Assembly: GCA_016932715.1 (NCBI GenBank)
Contig: JAFGCG010000084.1
Span: forward strand, 1 to 64,000
Length of the DNA: 64,000 nucleotides
Source: Anaerolineales bacterium
GTDB lineage: Bacteria; Chloroflexota; Anaerolineae; Anaerolineales; Villigracilaceae
Direction: 5' to 3'
The notes below the pieces were generated by a model that saw only the letters and a program-made list of their open reading frames with translations, was not told the DNA's origin and ran no database searches. Shown piece by piece: positions 9,704-20,228 of the stretch. The first letter of the stretch is position 1. Each line of letters begins with the position of its first letter. Made by a program: the position numbers and the translations under genes.

Positions 9704-9981
9704 TTATCTCCAATACTTCTCAATCTTACTGGTTCGATAAACAGTCACAACATGAGGCGGCTTGCGGTCAATATCCACAAAGACTCCAAGAGATACATCT
9801 TTGGTGGTTCACCCATATTGTACTTTGCCTGATACACTGCCCGTGCTTCTCGAATCCATTCCATTTGCTCAGGGTTTGCCAGCACATTTTTCACATGTTC
9901 CTGAGAGATTCCACGCCTCGCCATTTCCGTCAGGGCATGGTCAGTAAACATAAAGTCGAAGATGGATTCAAGGCTGGGCAT
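9704..9981 (-). pseudogene. DUF4258 protein with a single-base frameshift
   Basis: The annotated ORF ends ...KMYLLESLWILTASRLML*. Shifting frame at CTCTTGGAGTC restores VFVDIDRKPPHVVTVYRTSKIEKYWR* ending 3 nt before the DUF2283 start. Confidence 0.75.
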
Positions 9982-10014
9982 GTTTAATCAAAGTATAGCA
10001 CAATCCCTTATCCC

Positions 10015-10122
10015 CTACTCTCTGCCTGGATACAGAATCAACTCCGTACACCTGAACAAAGCGATCGTTGTCCCGCTGGATTCATTCGTCATGTGGGCAT
10101 CCCAAACCTGTGTCGTCCAGCC
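10015..10122 (-). pseudogene. Remnant of a PaaI/hotdog thioesterase-like C-terminus (copy 2)
   Basis: Minus-strand reading GWTTQVWDAHMTNESSGTTIALFRCTELILYPGRE*; no start or N-terminal part. Confidence 0.6.
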
Positions 10123-10146
10123 GCGTGAGCAGCAGCCCCCTCCCTG

Positions 10147-10199
10147 CCCTCTACTCCCTACTCTCTACTTTCTACTTTCTACTCTCTGCCCTCCCCTCC
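10147..10199. repeat. Degenerate 7-bp tandem repeat (TCTCTAC)n
   Basis: cctctac|tccctac|tctctac|tttctac|tttctac|tctctgc... Confidence 0.85.
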
Positions 10200-10213
10200 C
10201 CCATGCACGTCAA

Positions 10214-12781
10214 CTACGCCGGGAGCTTCAATTCTTTCAACGACTCCCATTCTGTTTCCAATAATCCTGTAACTTCCTGCGCTTCCCTGACGTCCTTTAA
10301 TTTTGGCTGGTCCCTGACTGCCAGCTTCAAGTCATCCAAAGCGATATAGATCAAGCCGCGGCGTTTCAGTTCGTTCTTTGTTTTGATCTTTTCCAGGCTA
10401 TCCCGGTAGGTCTGGCAGGCCTGATCGTAGTCGCCCATACACATCTGTGCCAGGGCGAGGTCGAACCAGGTGGAGTGATGACCGGAATCCAGCGCTAGGC
10501 ATTCCTTCAGGGAGCTGGCAGCCTCCTCATACTGCCCCAGGCAATAGTGACACCAGCCGATCAGCGATTTATCATCGGCGCCCGTCAAATTCCGCCGGTC
10601 CGCTTCCGCGATCACAGCCGTGTACTTTTCTCTGGAGGCTTCAACCTCGCCTGTCAAATTCAGCGCGTTGGCAAGTCCCTTCAGGGTCCAGAGATTCTCT
10701 TTGTCCAGTTCCAGGGCTTTTTGATAAGCCTGTTTGGAGTTGTCGGCATATCCCGGTCCCATATTCTCATAACACCAGCCCAGGCCGGCATAACTATCGG
10801 CTGAGGCCGGGTCGAGCGCGACGGCCTGCAGCAGGCGCTCGCTTGCCTGTTCATAGAATGCCGCCTCGGACAGGATATCGCCCTGAAGCTGCAGCACCCA
10901 GACATCGTTAGGATCCAGCGCCAGCAGCGCATCGAGGCAGGGCAATGCCTGCGCGAATTCGTCGGTCAGGTACAAAGATAAAGCCAGGCCGTTGAGGGCG
11001 GTCTTTTCCTGTTCCCGATCCCTCGTTTTGCGCGCCAGCCTCAGGGCTTTCGAATAATCCTCCCCTGCCAGCGCATAGTGTTTTTGATCGTAATACAAGC
11101 GAGCCCGGGCGTTCATGACCTGTGGATCTTTGGGGGTCAGCTCGAGCACCCTGTTCACTTCCTCGAGCGCTTCTTCGTAAGCCTCCTGCGCATCGTAAAC
11201 CTGGGCGCGTCCCCAGTACCCATCCGCCTGTTTGGGCGCCAGCGCCACCACCCTGTCGTAGTCCAGCAGGGCGGGACCAAAGCGCTGCAGGGCGAAGTTG
11301 ATATCGGCGCGCGCCAGATAAGCCGACGGGCTATCCTTCTGAAACTCGATGGCGCTGTCCAGACACTTTAACGCCTCTTCGAGCTTGCCCTGGGTGATAT
11401 AGACCTGCCCCATATTGAAATGAGCATCCGGATCCATGGGATTGTGTTTGAGCGCCCGGCGATAGAGGGTGAGAGCTTTCTCCAGTTTTCCCTGCGCGGC
11501 ATAGACGTCCGCGCTGCGCCGATAGCCGATGCCTGCCTCCGGCATCAGCTCGATCGCCCGGGTGTAATCCTTCAACGCATCCGAATAGAGTCCCAGGTCG
11601 AAGTAGGTATCGCCGCGATTGCCGTAGCCAGCCGGGCTGTCCGGCGCGATCGCAATCACGTGTTCATATTTGCGAAATGCCTGCTTGTAATCCCGCTGTT
11701 CCTTGTAGACAGTGCCCATGCTGCAATGGGCATCGATATCCCTGGGGTTGCGTTTGAGCGCCAGGCGATACATTTCCAGCGCCTGCTCGTACTTGCCCTG
11801 CGCCAGGCAGATATCGCCGCTGCGCCGATACCCTAAACTATCTTTCGGCGCCAGCTCGATCACTTTGGCATAAGCCCGCAAGGCGGCTGCATATTTACCC
11901 AGGGTGAAATACGTCTCGCCGTTCGTGACATGGACATTTGGATTATCGGGTACCAGCTTAGCCACCCGCTGATATTGCTGCGAGGCCTGAGCGTATTGCT
12001 CGCGGGCTTCGTAGGTCTGGCCCATGTTGAAATAGGCATCGGCATCCTGCGGGTTGTGTTTGACAGCCAGACGATACATCTCCAGCGCCTGCTCGAACTT
12101 CCCCTGCGCGACGTAGACGTTCCCGCTTTGACGATAGCCTTCGCTTTCCTTCGGCGCCAGTTCGATCACTTTAGCATAGGCCTGCAATGCCTGCTCGTGT
12201 TTACCCAGGGCGAAATACGCATCGCCGGTTCCGAGATGGCTCACCGGGTCATCAGGGTCCAGCCTGGCTGCCCGCCGAAATTGTTGCAGTGCCTGCTTAT
12301 GCTCATTGCGGACACTGTAGACCTGGCCCATGTTGAAATAAGCCGCGGCATCTTTTGGGTTGTGTTTGACCGCCAGAGCGTACATCTTCAGCGCCTGCTC
12401 GAGCTTCCCCTGCTCGGCGTAGACATTCCCGCTCTGACGATAACCTTCGCTTTCCTTCGGCGCCAGTTTGATCACTTTGGCATAGGACTTCAGGGCTTCT
12501 GCATATTTGCCCAAAGCGAGATACGCATCGCCGCTCAAGGCGTAACCGGTCGGATCCTTGGGGGCAAGTTTGACTGCCCGCTGGTATTTTTTCAAAGCCT
12601 GCTGGCGCTCCCCCTGCAGCTCATGAACCTGCCCCAGGCCGATGAGCGCCTGGACGTTATGCGGGTCGGAACGCAGCACCTTTTTGAAAGCCTTTTCAGC
12701 CCTGACCGGATCGTTCCCCTGCAGAGACAAATAGGCTGCCATCAATTCATCACTGGTGATATCGCTGTTCGGGTTTGGCAT
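10214..12781 (-). CDS. TPR repeat protein (about 20 TPRs, 102-aa higher-order repeat)
   Basis: ORF 855 aa; successive 34-aa units (GDAYLALGKYAEALKSYAKVIKLAPKESEGYRQS / GNVYAEQGKLEQALKMYALAVKHNPKDAAAYFNM / GQVYSVRNEHKQALQQFRRAARLDPDDPVSHLGT). Confidence 0.95.
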   Translation of the reverse strand: MPNPNSDITSDELMAAYLSLQGNDPVRAEKAFKKVLRSDPHNVQALIGLGQVHELQGERQQALKKYQRAVKLAPKDPTGYALSGDAYLALGKYAEALKSYAKVIKLAPKESEGYRQSGNVYAEQGKLEQALKMYALAVKHNPKDAAAYFNMGQVYSVRNEHKQALQQFRRAARLDPDDPVSHLGTGDAYFALGKHEQALQAYAKVIELAPKESEGYRQSGNVYVAQGKFEQALEMYRLAVKHNPQDADAYFNMGQTYEAREQYAQASQQYQRVAKLVPDNPNVHVTNGETYFTLGKYAAALRAYAKVIELAPKDSLGYRRSGDICLAQGKYEQALEMYRLALKRNPRDIDAHCSMGTVYKEQRDYKQAFRKYEHVIAIAPDSPAGYGNRGDTYFDLGLYSDALKDYTRAIELMPEAGIGYRRSADVYAAQGKLEKALTLYRRALKHNPMDPDAHFNMGQVYITQGKLEEALKCLDSAIEFQKDSPSAYLARADINFALQRFGPALLDYDRVVALAPKQADGYWGRAQVYDAQEAYEEALEEVNRVLELTPKDPQVMNARARLYYDQKHYALAGEDYSKALRLARKTRDREQEKTALNGLALSLYLTDEFAQALPCLDALLALDPNDVWVLQLQGDILSEAAFYEQASERLLQAVALDPASADSYAGLGWCYENMGPGYADNSKQAYQKALELDKENLWTLKGLANALNLTGEVEASREKYTAVIAEADRRNLTGADDKSLIGWCHYCLGQYEEAASSLKECLALDSGHHSTWFDLALAQMCMGDYDQACQTYRDSLEKIKTKNELKRRGLIYIALDDLKLAVRDQPKLKDVREAQEVTGLLETEWESLKELKLPA

Positions 12782-12796
12782 GTTTGCGCTCTCTTT

Positions 12797-14386
12797 CTAA
12801 CGGCGGCCGGGTAAAGGACCGCGGTCAGCCGGGCCCTTTGGCGGGAGCTTTGGCTGCTCCCCTCCGCTTTCGAAGCCTCGCGTTGGTTTGGCATCGGTCA
12901 TGGACAACTTTAGTTCCGGGGAACGCAGTGCCTGCTTCAACCTTTTTATCGCCCCGTCGATTTCCTGCATATCCAGGCATTCCCTGGCATCGCTGACTAT
13001 GTTTTTTACCTTTACCAGCGAATCATCTTTAAGGTCGATCACATCATCCATCCAGGTCCTGGCTCGATCCACATCCACTTCCCCGCCCGTATCCTCCAGA
13101 TATTTCAGCGCGTTCTCGATCTTGCGAGCCACCCGTTGGCCGGTCGACAGAGACGGGTTGGGTTTATCCGCGGCGAGCGACGGACGAGTCCTGGCTATGC
13201 GGGAGGTGATTGGCTGCATGATCGCATCGGGCCGGTAGGTAAACAGCACCGGTGCGCCAAAATCGCGCTTGGCCCAGCGGGCTTTGGCAGTGATTTTCGA
13301 GCGTCCGATCTGAACAGCAGCGTCCACATCCTTGCCGTCCCGCAGCGCCTCATAAAATCCATGCGCAAAGATGGTGGCATAGTCGTTTGCGATGCTGTAT
13401 TGCATGGCGACCACAGCCGGGATATTGCGTTTGAAGATGCGATCAGCCAGGCTCATGAAACCCGGTTCGGTGCCCGACTGCGCGCTTTGGCAGGCCTGCA
13501 GCAGGACCAGGCGTGGTTTCCAATCAGAGAACAACTGCGAAATATCATCCGCGCTGGTCCAATCCACCTCCCGGCCTTCTTCATCCTTCATCAACCCCAG
13601 GAAACCCTGACTCTGGTCGAACTTCCCATGCCCGATGAAATGAAGCACGTGCGGCCGCCAATTCTCCTTGATCAAGTCCGTGATATTCTCGTACTTCGCC
13701 GGCTGGTCAAGGTAATCGATGCCGGGCGTCTCCTTCTGATAATTCTTGACCCGGCCGAGCACCTTGACATCCATGCTCTTTTCCTCGCCGCCGGAAGGTG
13801 TGTTGGCCAGCTGGCCGATCTCCTCCAGGACCTTGGCGCTGATCACACCGCGCAAGTCGGTCGGGTCACTGATGATGACCAGCGCGCGCAAGGGTGGAGC
13901 CTGACGACTGAGGTCCAGGGTCCCTTCGAGGGTGAGATGGCGCGAGAGGGCGAGGAAAGACCGTTCGGTTGCCAGCCATAGCTCCCTGCGAGGGCAAAAC
14001 AGGAACTCCAGCGGCCAGGCAAAAACGGAAGACTTGGGATGAACATCGATGATCACGCGCAGCCAGCGGTCTTTTTTCTCGCCCTGGCGATCCCGCTCCT
14101 GCAGGACATTTTGCAGGGTTTGGTCAAAAAACTCACCCACTCTTCCCGGAAAGATGGCGCGGTACAAATCACGCCCCAGGAACTGGATCTGATCTCCTTC
14201 CAGCGTGCCCTCGCCCAGTTTTTCAAGACGGTTCCGGATATCCTGCCTTAAATACTCAGAATCATCGACCTGCCCCTCCGGCCCGGGATATTCCTGATTG
14301 GCGGTATCGAAATGTGTAGTCTCGATCGAATCGTTGGCATTTATTTTCAGCCGGAACTGATCGTAGTCCTTTTTTTCTGCCATCAT
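12797..14386 (-). CDS. CHAT domain (caspase-like) protease
   Basis: ORF 529 aa; PLEFLFCP...FLALSRH, catalytic His in VLHFIGHGKF and Cys in LVLLQACQSAQSGTE, VVAMQYSIANDYATIFAHGFYEALRDGKDVDAAVQIGRS. Confidence 0.92.
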   Translation of the reverse strand: MMAEKKDYDQFRLKINANDSIETTHFDTANQEYPGPEGQVDDSEYLRQDIRNRLEKLGEGTLEGDQIQFLGRDLYRAIFPGRVGEFFDQTLQNVLQERDRQGEKKDRWLRVIIDVHPKSSVFAWPLEFLFCPRRELWLATERSFLALSRHLTLEGTLDLSRQAPPLRALVIISDPTDLRGVISAKVLEEIGQLANTPSGGEEKSMDVKVLGRVKNYQKETPGIDYLDQPAKYENITDLIKENWRPHVLHFIGHGKFDQSQGFLGLMKDEEGREVDWTSADDISQLFSDWKPRLVLLQACQSAQSGTEPGFMSLADRIFKRNIPAVVAMQYSIANDYATIFAHGFYEALRDGKDVDAAVQIGRSKITAKARWAKRDFGAPVLFTYRPDAIMQPITSRIARTRPSLAADKPNPSLSTGQRVARKIENALKYLEDTGGEVDVDRARTWMDDVIDLKDDSLVKVKNIVSDARECLDMQEIDGAIKRLKQALRSPELKLSMTDAKPTRGFESGGEQPKLPPKGPADRGPLPGRR

Positions 14387-14400
14387 CGACCTCCTCGCTC

Positions 14401-15318
14401 CTAATTAACGCCGGCTGTAATGTCTTCCCAGACCATATCGTGGGTAACAGGCGCGCCTTTTTTAAAGAAGTTGGCGCCCAGGCTGGACATGAATTCCGCC
14501 AGATTGCGAACCTCAGCAGTAAAGTAATGAAATGTCGGGAGAGCCTTCAAGACGCCATTGATATCCACCCGCGGTACATCTTTCGGAACCTGGAGGACGA
14601 CCCCTAAACAAGGCTGCTCCTGTGTGATAGCTTCCTCGCTCTCCATGCGCCAGTAGACTTTCACGTTCCCCTGACCACGACCGACGATCTTCGGGCGTCT
14701 GATATCGTAATCGAAGGGACCAAAGACCAGCCCGGCTTTGCCAGCCAGCTTGAGTTCTATGGCGGCTTTTGCCGGGGAGTCCAGTGCCGGCAGCCCGGAA
14801 GCCGCCTGGATTGGATCGATCTTGAATTCAAAGGATTCATTCAAGCCGACCCTGACGCCCTGCCAGGCGTGAATGATCGACTGCCATTCATCCTGGGGAA
14901 AGATCTGATAGGCGATGGGGCGTTCCTTGGGAGGAGAGCCAGGATTGAATTCGACAATGGATTCCAATTGGACGAACCCCCCGCCGGGCCTGGGATGCAC
15001 CGTGATCGGGAAATTCACCAGGTAAAAATCGTAACGCCGGAGCAGACTGGCGATAGCCGGAGGTACTTCCAGTTTAAGGTCAGTGAACATTTTCTTGCTC
15101 AACGCCAGTGCGGTTAATTGGGGGGAGAATGTCACCACATCCTTGCCAAGTTCCGCCGCCAATTCCTCAAGCTGGGTAGTGCGTATCCCTTTTCCCTCTG
15201 CCGGCCCCAAATGACTTTGATAGTCGCGGGCTACATCCGCAAATTCCTGCAGAAACTTTTGTCGATCGTCGGGTTGAAAGTCAACCCCTAATTCAGCATA
15301 AAGATCACCAATACTCAT
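14401..15318 (-). CDS. Uncharacterised protein, first gene of the CHAT-TPR operon
   Basis: ORF 305 aa; 14-nt gap to the CHAT gene on the same strand; no family recognised. Confidence 0.8.
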   Translation of the reverse strand: MSIGDLYAELGVDFQPDDRQKFLQEFADVARDYQSHLGPAEGKGIRTTQLEELAAELGKDVVTFSPQLTALALSKKMFTDLKLEVPPAIASLLRRYDFYLVNFPITVHPRPGGGFVQLESIVEFNPGSPPKERPIAYQIFPQDEWQSIIHAWQGVRVGLNESFEFKIDPIQAASGLPALDSPAKAAIELKLAGKAGLVFGPFDYDIRRPKIVGRGQGNVKVYWRMESEEAITQEQPCLGVVLQVPKDVPRVDINGVLKALPTFHYFTAEVRNLAEFMSSLGANFFKKGAPVTHDMVWEDITAGVN

Positions 15319-15479
15319 CTTGACCTCCTTACAACTGCTTTGACAATGGATGGCTGCGAACCCTGTTGGTATCTGGATGCTCTACTTGCGTGGTTTCTGT
15401 AACCAGTATAGCATCAATAAAAATTTATTCAAGTAGGTCCCCCTAATGGTCAATAAGAGCGTTAAACGCCTCTTTCGCC

Positions 15480-15596
15480 GACAATGTGAACGACGCGGCG
15501 TTCTCCGCCAACAGCGTCATCTTCCTGCCCGATGGTCTCCCCCTGGCAAGCGGCTCCTCCGATGGTACGATCTGGCTCTGGAGACCGGCTCCATGA
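15480..15596 (+). pseudogene. Internally deleted copy of the WD40 gene 3' end
   Basis: Reads DNVNDAAFSANSVIFLPDGLPLASGSSDGTIWLWRPAP*. The intact gene ends DDVNGAAFSAN(...)SIVFLPDGLTLASGSTDGTIRLWGLAP*. Confidence 0.85.
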
Positions 15597-15658
15597 GGTT
15601 CCATCCCTTAAACCTTCGTGCCCCTGGTGGTGAAACAAGGTAAAATCACCCCACTCGT

Positions 15659-15697
15659 CTGGTCTCGATACGCGCCTTCGGCGCTACTCGACCACCT
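15659..15697. repeat. REP-like palindrome
   Basis: GGTCTCGATACGCGCCTTCGGCGCTACTCGACCACC forms an imperfect hairpin. Confidence 0.7.
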
Positions 15698-15735
15698 ACT
15701 CTCTACTCTCTACTCTCTATTCTCTATTCTCTAAC
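15697..15735. repeat. Degenerate 7-bp tandem repeat (TACTCTC)n directly before the EttA-like gene
   Basis: tactctc|tactctc|tactctc|tattctc|tattctc|taactc. Confidence 0.85.
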
Positions 15736-15737
15736 TC

Positions 15738-17438
<1,701 letters not shown>

Positions 17439-17442
17439 GGCA

Positions 17443-17470
17443 GGAATTGGGAATCGGGATTTGGAAATCG
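17443..17470. repeat. Degenerate 7-bp tandem repeat
   Basis: ggaattg|ggaatcg|ggatttg|gaaatcg. Confidence 0.7.
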
Positions 17471-17486
17471 CAGAGGCGGGAGGAAT

Positions 17487-18413
17487 TTACGGTCTGTACG
17501 AGTTGACAAAATTATCAAAGACAAAGGGGCACATATTGATATAAAAATCAGCCTCTGCTTTGTCGAAAGAATCTGCCTGGTAGGGACGTACGCTGATCCC
17601 GGATCGCATCGCCGCTGTGCATTCCGGCGTAAAGTAATGATCCTGGTTGCCATTGTGCCCGAAGGGATGCATGATCTCGTGGACAGAACTGGAGGAAGCC
17701 ATATAGGTGGGCGTGCTGGCGTACAAATCATCCACGGCATTGCTGCACATGGAATATCCGAATTTCTCCACACAGGCCGTCCCGGGCTGATTGCGGCACT
17801 CCCCGTCAATGGAAACATCGCTGACCGGCGTTTCCGAGTCGCCGTATCCGCAGCGCGCATAACGATGGCTAAAATGGACCACCCCGACGTAGAGATCGTT
17901 CTCATGGGCATACGGCGAGACGAACTGATTGACATATCCTGCGGGACCGGGCAGGGTATAGGCATACCCGCCGAACACCTTTGCTCTGCCGTCATCGCCA
18001 AAAGAAAACAGGATGATCCCGTTGGGAATGACCGCCGGCGCGGAATTCAAATATTCCTGAATGATCGCACTCGTCGCGCCGCCGCCTGAAAATTCCCGAA
18101 AGTCGATCATTGCCAGTTCGAAGCCGGTCAGGCTGAACAGGATCCTGCTGGCTTCCTCCACAAGAGTCTGCGCTTGTTCACGCCTCACGGGTTCCGATGC
18201 CAGGTCCACGAGGACGGCGAGCGTGAAGGTCCGCGCGGCTTCCGGCGGGGACGCAGCCGGGAGGATCGCCGCCGTCGGTGGGGTGACCGCTGTGGGGGCC
18301 GGATCAAACGTCGGCCGGGAAAGAGGCGGGGCCTGTGTCGGAGCGGCTGACCCGAAGGTGCATGCCAGTGTCAAAGCAAGCACGAGGCTGAGGATCGAGA
18401 GTTTGGCTTTCAT
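17487..18413 (-). CDS. Lipoprotein with a candidate zincin HExxH motif
   Basis: MKAKLSILSLVLALTLACTFG lipobox; SSVHEIMHPFGHNGNQDHY. Confidence 0.65.
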   Translation of the reverse strand: MKAKLSILSLVLALTLACTFGSAAPTQAPPLSRPTFDPAPTAVTPPTAAILPAASPPEAARTFTLAVLVDLASEPVRREQAQTLVEEASRILFSLTGFELAMIDFREFSGGGATSAIIQEYLNSAPAVIPNGIILFSFGDDGRAKVFGGYAYTLPGPAGYVNQFVSPYAHENDLYVGVVHFSHRYARCGYGDSETPVSDVSIDGECRNQPGTACVEKFGYSMCSNAVDDLYASTPTYMASSSSVHEIMHPFGHNGNQDHYFTPECTAAMRSGISVRPYQADSFDKAEADFYINMCPFVFDNFVNSYRP

Positions 18414-18471
18414 GATGAGCTCCTTGAAACAGGGGCGGCGCGGCGCAGCGTGTCGCCCATGCATAGCAGCG

Positions 18472-19203
18472 TTATTCGCGCAAATCCTGGTAACCGAGAT
18501 CGATCATCCACTGGCAGAGGATGGGACCGCCGTAGCGGTCGGGAGTGGGAGCGCCTCCCTCCGGGAACGGCAGGCCGCTGTAGCCGCGGAAATACCCGGC
18601 TGGACCGGTGAGCTGATTCTCGGCCGCCGCGGACAACTCCCGGTCGCCGATCGCGATGGCATGGATGTGAATGGCTGAGTCCTTGTACACTTCGCCATAT
18701 TCCCGCAGCCAGGCAGCGAAGCCTGCCGCGCGCAGGGCGCGCAGCAGCGGATCCACCTCTTCCCACAACACCGTGTACGTCCCTTTGCGCATGACCGAGA
18801 GATCGACTGCGCCCCCGCCCAGGTGTGTGCCAAAAGAGTACGAACCGTTGTCGTGGTAGCTGCCCTGCGTGATGGCATAGCCGGTCACATCGATCTCACC
18901 GCCATAGAGTTCCTGGGCATGCGCCAGCATCGCCAGGGTACGGCGGTTGAGCGTCCAGCCGTTATTGACCTTGATCCGCGTGTAATCCTCCGGCGGTTTG
19001 AGGCAGCCGAACGGTTCCGGCGTGGAGGTGGGGGAAGGGATCGGCGTGAGAGTTGGCGTCAGAGTAGCCGTGGATGGGACGGGTGTCTGAGTTGCGGTTG
19101 ATGAAAGCGTAGGAGTGAATGGGACTGCGGTAGCGGTCTGCGGTGTGAGACAGCCCGCCAGCAAAACTATCAGTAACGTGCAGAGAGCAGTCCATTTGGA
19201 CAT
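18472..19203 (-). CDS. M15-like (D-Ala-D-Ala carboxypeptidase-type) lipoprotein
   Basis: MSKWTALCTLLIVLLAGCL lipobox; THLGGGAVDLS and AIHIHAIAIGD resemble M15 Zn ligands. Confidence 0.6.
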   Translation of the reverse strand: MSKWTALCTLLIVLLAGCLTPQTATAVPFTPTLSSTATQTPVPSTATLTPTLTPIPSPTSTPEPFGCLKPPEDYTRIKVNNGWTLNRRTLAMLAHAQELYGGEIDVTGYAITQGSYHDNGSYSFGTHLGGGAVDLSVMRKGTYTVLWEEVDPLLRALRAAGFAAWLREYGEVYKDSAIHIHAIAIGDRELSAAAENQLTGPAGYFRGYSGLPFPEGGAPTPDRYGGPILCQWMIDLGYQDLRE

Positions 19204-19235
19204 GGGTTGATTATAGTTGCAGTCCTGTCGTTGCA

Positions 19236-19390
19236 GGAAGACGCGCGCTGAGCGGAGCGAGTGACAATGAGCGAAGACGAAGCGTGAGCGCCAAAGTACA
19301 TCCGCGTTCTGCGGTGTTCCTTTGCTATCTGCGCTTCGACTGCGGTCCCCTTCGACAGGCTCAGGGTCCCTCCGCTCAGCGCGAAGGTCA
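19236..19390. repeat. Compound palindromic element (GCGCTGAGCGGAGCG ... CTTCGACAGGCTCAGGGTCCCTCCGCTCAGCGCGAAGG)
   Basis: Inverted GCGCTGAGCGGAG / CTCCGCTCAGCGC ends. Related pieces recur at 45839, 57595 and 63321. Confidence 0.7.
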
Positions 19391-19460
19391 TTCCTCACAC
19401 CCTTTTTTAACCGGTTGCGTATAAAATAGGTGATGACATTTATTGCCAAATGGAGAGTCT

Positions 19461-20228
19461 ATGCCTGAAAACCTGATCGAAGTGCGCAATCTTACGAAAC
19501 GTTATGGCGACAAGGTCGCGGTAGACAGCGTCAGCTTTGAGGTGTACGGCGGCGAGGTGTTCGGTTTCCTCGGTCCCAACGGCGCGGGGAAGACTACCAC
19601 CCTCAAGATGATCGTCGGTCTGCTGCAGCCCACCTCCGGGATGGTCCACGTCGCGGGCTACGACGTTCAAACGCAATCCAGGCTGGCAAAAGCCTCCTGC
19701 GGCTATGTACCTGACACACCTAATCTGTACGCCAAACTGACCGGGCACGAACTGCTGCGTTTTGTGGGCGATCTTTACGATATCGACCGTCAGCAGGCGA
19801 TGCGGCGCGCAGAGGAGCTGCTGCGCATGTTCGACCTCATGAATGCGGCGAACGATACGGTCGATTCCTATAGTCACGGCATGCAGCAGAAGACCTCCCT
19901 GGCGGCAGCCCTGATGCACGACCCCAGGGTGCTCGTCCTCGATGAACCGACCGTGGGACTCGACCCGAAGTCCGCGCGCTTGATCAAGGATATCCTGCGC
20001 CAACTGGCAGAGCGGGGCGCAGCCATCATGCTCTCCACCCACATCCTGGAAATCGCCGAGCGCATGTGTGACCGGATCGGGATCATCAACAAGGGTCAGC
20101 TCATCGCCGTGGGGACCATGGAGGAGCTGCGCACGCTGGACAAGACCGGTCAAGCCAGCCTCGAAGATATCTTCCTGAGCCTGACCGGCGGGGCGGAAGA
20201 AGCCGCCATCGCTGACGTTTTGAAATGA
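19461..20228 (+). CDS. ABC transporter ATP-binding protein
   Basis: FLGPNGAGKTTTLKMIVGLL, YSHGMQQKTSLAAALMHDPRVLVLDEPTVGLDP. Confidence 0.92.
   Translation: MPENLIEVRNLTKRYGDKVAVDSVSFEVYGGEVFGFLGPNGAGKTTTLKMIVGLLQPTSGMVHVAGYDVQTQSRLAKASCGYVPDTPNLYAKLTGHELLRFVGDLYDIDRQQAMRRAEELLRMFDLMNAANDTVDSYSHGMQQKTSLAAALMHDPRVLVLDEPTVGLDPKSARLIKDILRQLAERGAAIMLSTHILEIAERMCDRIGIINKGQLIAVGTMEELRTLDKTGQASLEDIFLSLTGGAEEAAIADVLK

Noticed and set aside
11930-12814. 294-aa plus-strand ORF
   Set aside because: Antisense of the TPR gene; its repetitive look is inherited from the TPR repeats.
13136-13981. 281-aa plus-strand ORF
   Set aside because: Antisense of the CHAT gene, which has clear catalytic motifs.
10214-15318. 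Type III-E Craspase (TPR-CHAT with gRAMP)
   Set aside because: TPR and CHAT are separate genes and no Cas7-11, CRISPR array or Cas1/2 is present here.
15446-15643. 65-aa ORF MVNKSVKRLFRRQ...
   Set aside because: Wrong frame over the WD40 pseudogene fragment.
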